This document shows positions 6,454 through 7,372 of a stretch of 7,372 nt of DNA, piece by piece; position 1 is the stretch's first letter, and each line of letters opens with the position of its first letter. A program made the translations under genes and the position numbers. The notes below the pieces were generated by a model. The model searched no databases and was not told the origin of the DNA. It saw nothing but the letters and a program-made list of their open reading frames with translations. This DNA comes from an uncultured Oscillospiraceae bacterium (lineage in GTDB: Bacteria; Bacillota; Clostridia; Oscillospirales; Acutalibacteraceae), in assembly GCA_900549675.1 (NCBI GenBank), contig URPG01000103.1, positions 1 to 7,372 on the forward strand, written 5' to 3'.

Positions 6454-7172
6454 TCATCAATTTTTTTATAGTCTTTTATAAAAGCTTCTACCGAAGCATA
6501 AATTTCATTATAATCATGGCTATAGGTATGTACTGCTACTTTATGACCTCTTTTGTCTGTTTCTTTTATGTTCTTAATTAATTCATCACGGCTGCCAAAC
6601 TGCGCCGATACGAAAAAAGTTGCCTTAACATCTAAATCGTCTAAAACATCTAAAAGTTTAGGAGTTAATTTACAAGGGCCGTCATCAAAAGTAAGATAAA
6701 CTACTTTGTCCTCCGGGTCATGTTCAATAAACTCAGTCTTTTCAACAAAAAGATCCGGATATAAACTCATGTACGCAGGTGAACCGGGCTCTGGTGAAGG
6801 TAGCACTGCTGTATTTTGCGGAGTTTCCGATTCTGCAGCACTAGCATTTTGAGATTCGATACCTCCAGAATTCGGTTCTTTTGTTTTATCAGGTAAAGGA
6901 ACTACCATATTTTCTTGCTCCTTAGACGGAGCAGGCGATGATCCAGGAGGATTACTTGCCATTGTAATATTAAACAAACCAAAGGCTTTGGCAACTCCAA
7001 TACCAACCAGAAGTATAAAAACAATTGAAAAAAGAGCGATTAAATGATTCTTTTTATGATTCTTCTTCCTCCTTCGATACCGGCTTGTATCTTCTTCCCT
7101 ATGGTTGTTTAAGGTTTGGTTCATGTAGAGCGGTGTAACGCGTTTTCTTCTTCTAATGCGATTATCCTTCAT
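6357..7172 (-). CDS. Membrane-anchored CE4 polysaccharide/peptidoglycan deacetylase, N-terminal half (5' part of a frame-split gene)
   Basis: A very basic cytosolic tail (1–43; RIRRRKR, RYRRRKKNHKK) is followed by one membrane helix (44–66) and a Pro/Ser/Glu-rich linker (about 72–135). The NodB/CE4 domain then begins. Motif 1 is TFDDGP (161–166; Asp163 catalytic base, Asp164 metal ligand) and motif 2 is HTYSHDY (215–221; two His metal ligands). The frame departs from the family after KKIDDII (about residue 242); the last 29 codons are noise ending at 6357. The family removes N- or O-acetyl groups from cell-wall sugars outside the membrane; a role in wall or spore-cortex modification is inferred only. 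An AAGGAA 5 nt upstream and an AAGGAGG 14 nt upstream could both serve as RBS. It lies 9 nt after the trmB stop, so the two are one operon. Confidence 0.86.
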   Translation of the reverse strand: MKDNRIRRRKRVTPLYMNQTLNNHREEDTSRYRRRKKNHKKNHLIALFSIVFILLVGIGVAKAFGLFNITMASNPPGSSPAPSKEQENMVVPLPDKTKEPNSGGIESQNASAAESETPQNTAVLPSPEPGSPAYMSLYPDLFVEKTEFIEHDPEDKVVYLTFDDGPCKLTPKLLDVLDDLDVKATFFVSAQFGSRDELIKNIKETDKRGHKVAVHTYSHDYNEIYASVEAFIKDYKKIDDIIMRPRTNALVFIVFLGAAMRDIMLKSVKSS

Positions 7173-7181
7173 TCTTTTTCC

Positions 7182-7372
7182 TTATTCCTCCTTATATTTA
7201 GCTCTTATTGCTTTTGTGGTAATACCTTCTCTGGTAAACATGATTTCATGTTCTGTCAAGTGATTTTCAACTTGCTTTTCTTGATGCAAATTTTTCGTAT
7301 GAAAAAAAATCTCTAATCCAGCTTCTCTGAAATATCGTAAAGACGCCAGATATAAATCATCATTATCCGTTT
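7182..7372 (-). CDS. trmB: tRNA (guanine-N7)-methyltransferase TrmB, C-terminal end only
   Basis: A minus-strand frame is open from the right edge to a TAA at 7182–7184 and gives about 62 visible residues. The visible part carries the TrmB C-terminal signature. TDNDDLYLASLRYF corresponds to the family's KTDNxxLFxxSLxxF, and NHLTEHEIMFTREG to NxMTEYExKFxxxG. The segment in between holds a degenerate DLHNS equivalent (KNLHQEK). TrmB transfers a methyl group from S-adenosylmethionine to G46 of tRNAs. The SAM-binding part lies outside the window. The last codons contain the AAGGAGG that may also serve the deacetylase gene 9 nt downstream, implying coupled expression. The call rests on a short tail, and an unusually divergent TrmB is possible. 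Confidence 0.78.
   Translation of the reverse strand, partial: TDNDDLYLASLRYFREAGLEIFFHTKNLHQEKQVENHLTEHEIMFTREGITTKAIRAKYKEE

Noticed and set aside
6461..6467. A7 run (minus strand) in the deacetylase as the frameshift or slippage site.
   Set aside because: A -1 slip here would meet TGA codons immediately, so the frame change must lie downstream, at about 6443–6454.
1..7372. Search for CRISPR arrays, tRNA/rRNA genes, insertion sequences and prophage or toxin–antitoxin genes.
   Set aside because: No repeated spacer pattern, tRNA cloverleaf, transposase motif or mobile-element ends were recognised by eye.

Overview
The window reads as chromosomal DNA of a low-GC, endospore-forming Firmicute, most likely a member of the class Clostridia. 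The evidence is an adjacent spoIVB–spo0A pair on the + strand (the usual clostridial arrangement), strong AGGAGG-type ribosome binding sites and AT-rich spacers. I cannot assign a genus from this sequence.

Layout. Positions 1–1131 (+) hold the 3' part of spoIVB, the sporulation signalling serine peptidase, with PDZ and S55 peptidase domains. Positions 1279–2043 (+) hold spo0A, the master regulator of sporulation, preceded by an extended -10 promoter, a strong RBS and 0A-box-like sites. A perfect 18-bp hairpin (2177–2225) separates spo0A from a convergent minus-strand operon. That operon is transcribed from about 5800 down to 2225 and encodes the two half-transporters of a heterodimeric ABC exporter. 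The first subunit (5773–4013) is intact. The second (3987–2225) is split by a -1 frame change at about 3055–3061. A roughly 300-nt AT-rich spacer (5774–6081) carries a terminator and perhaps a promoter. A second minus-strand unit enters from the right edge. It holds the last 62 or so codons of a TrmB-like tRNA (guanine-N7) methyltransferase (7372–7182), followed 9 nt later by a membrane-anchored CE4 polysaccharide/peptidoglycan deacetylase (7172–6082). The deacetylase is also split by a one-base frame error near 6443–6454.

Most notable points. (1) The Spo0A DNA-binding domain is almost canonical, including the recognition helix, but the receiver domain has lost key chemistry. The phosphoacceptor Asp56 is Glu, the conserved Lys108 is Ser, and the first residue of the acidic pair is Glu. 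This suggests a Spo0A that is not switched by the normal phosphorelay. (2) The frame change in the ABC subunit falls exactly on an A AAT TTA heptamer in slippery-site phase, and a -1 slip would restore a 587-residue half-transporter. A small deletion or a sequence error is the competing and probably likelier explanation. (3) Perfect 0A boxes lie at the end of spoIVB and just downstream of spo0A, the latter inside an imperfect palindrome. (4) Two frame-broken genes in 7 kb raise the question of gene decay versus assembly errors.
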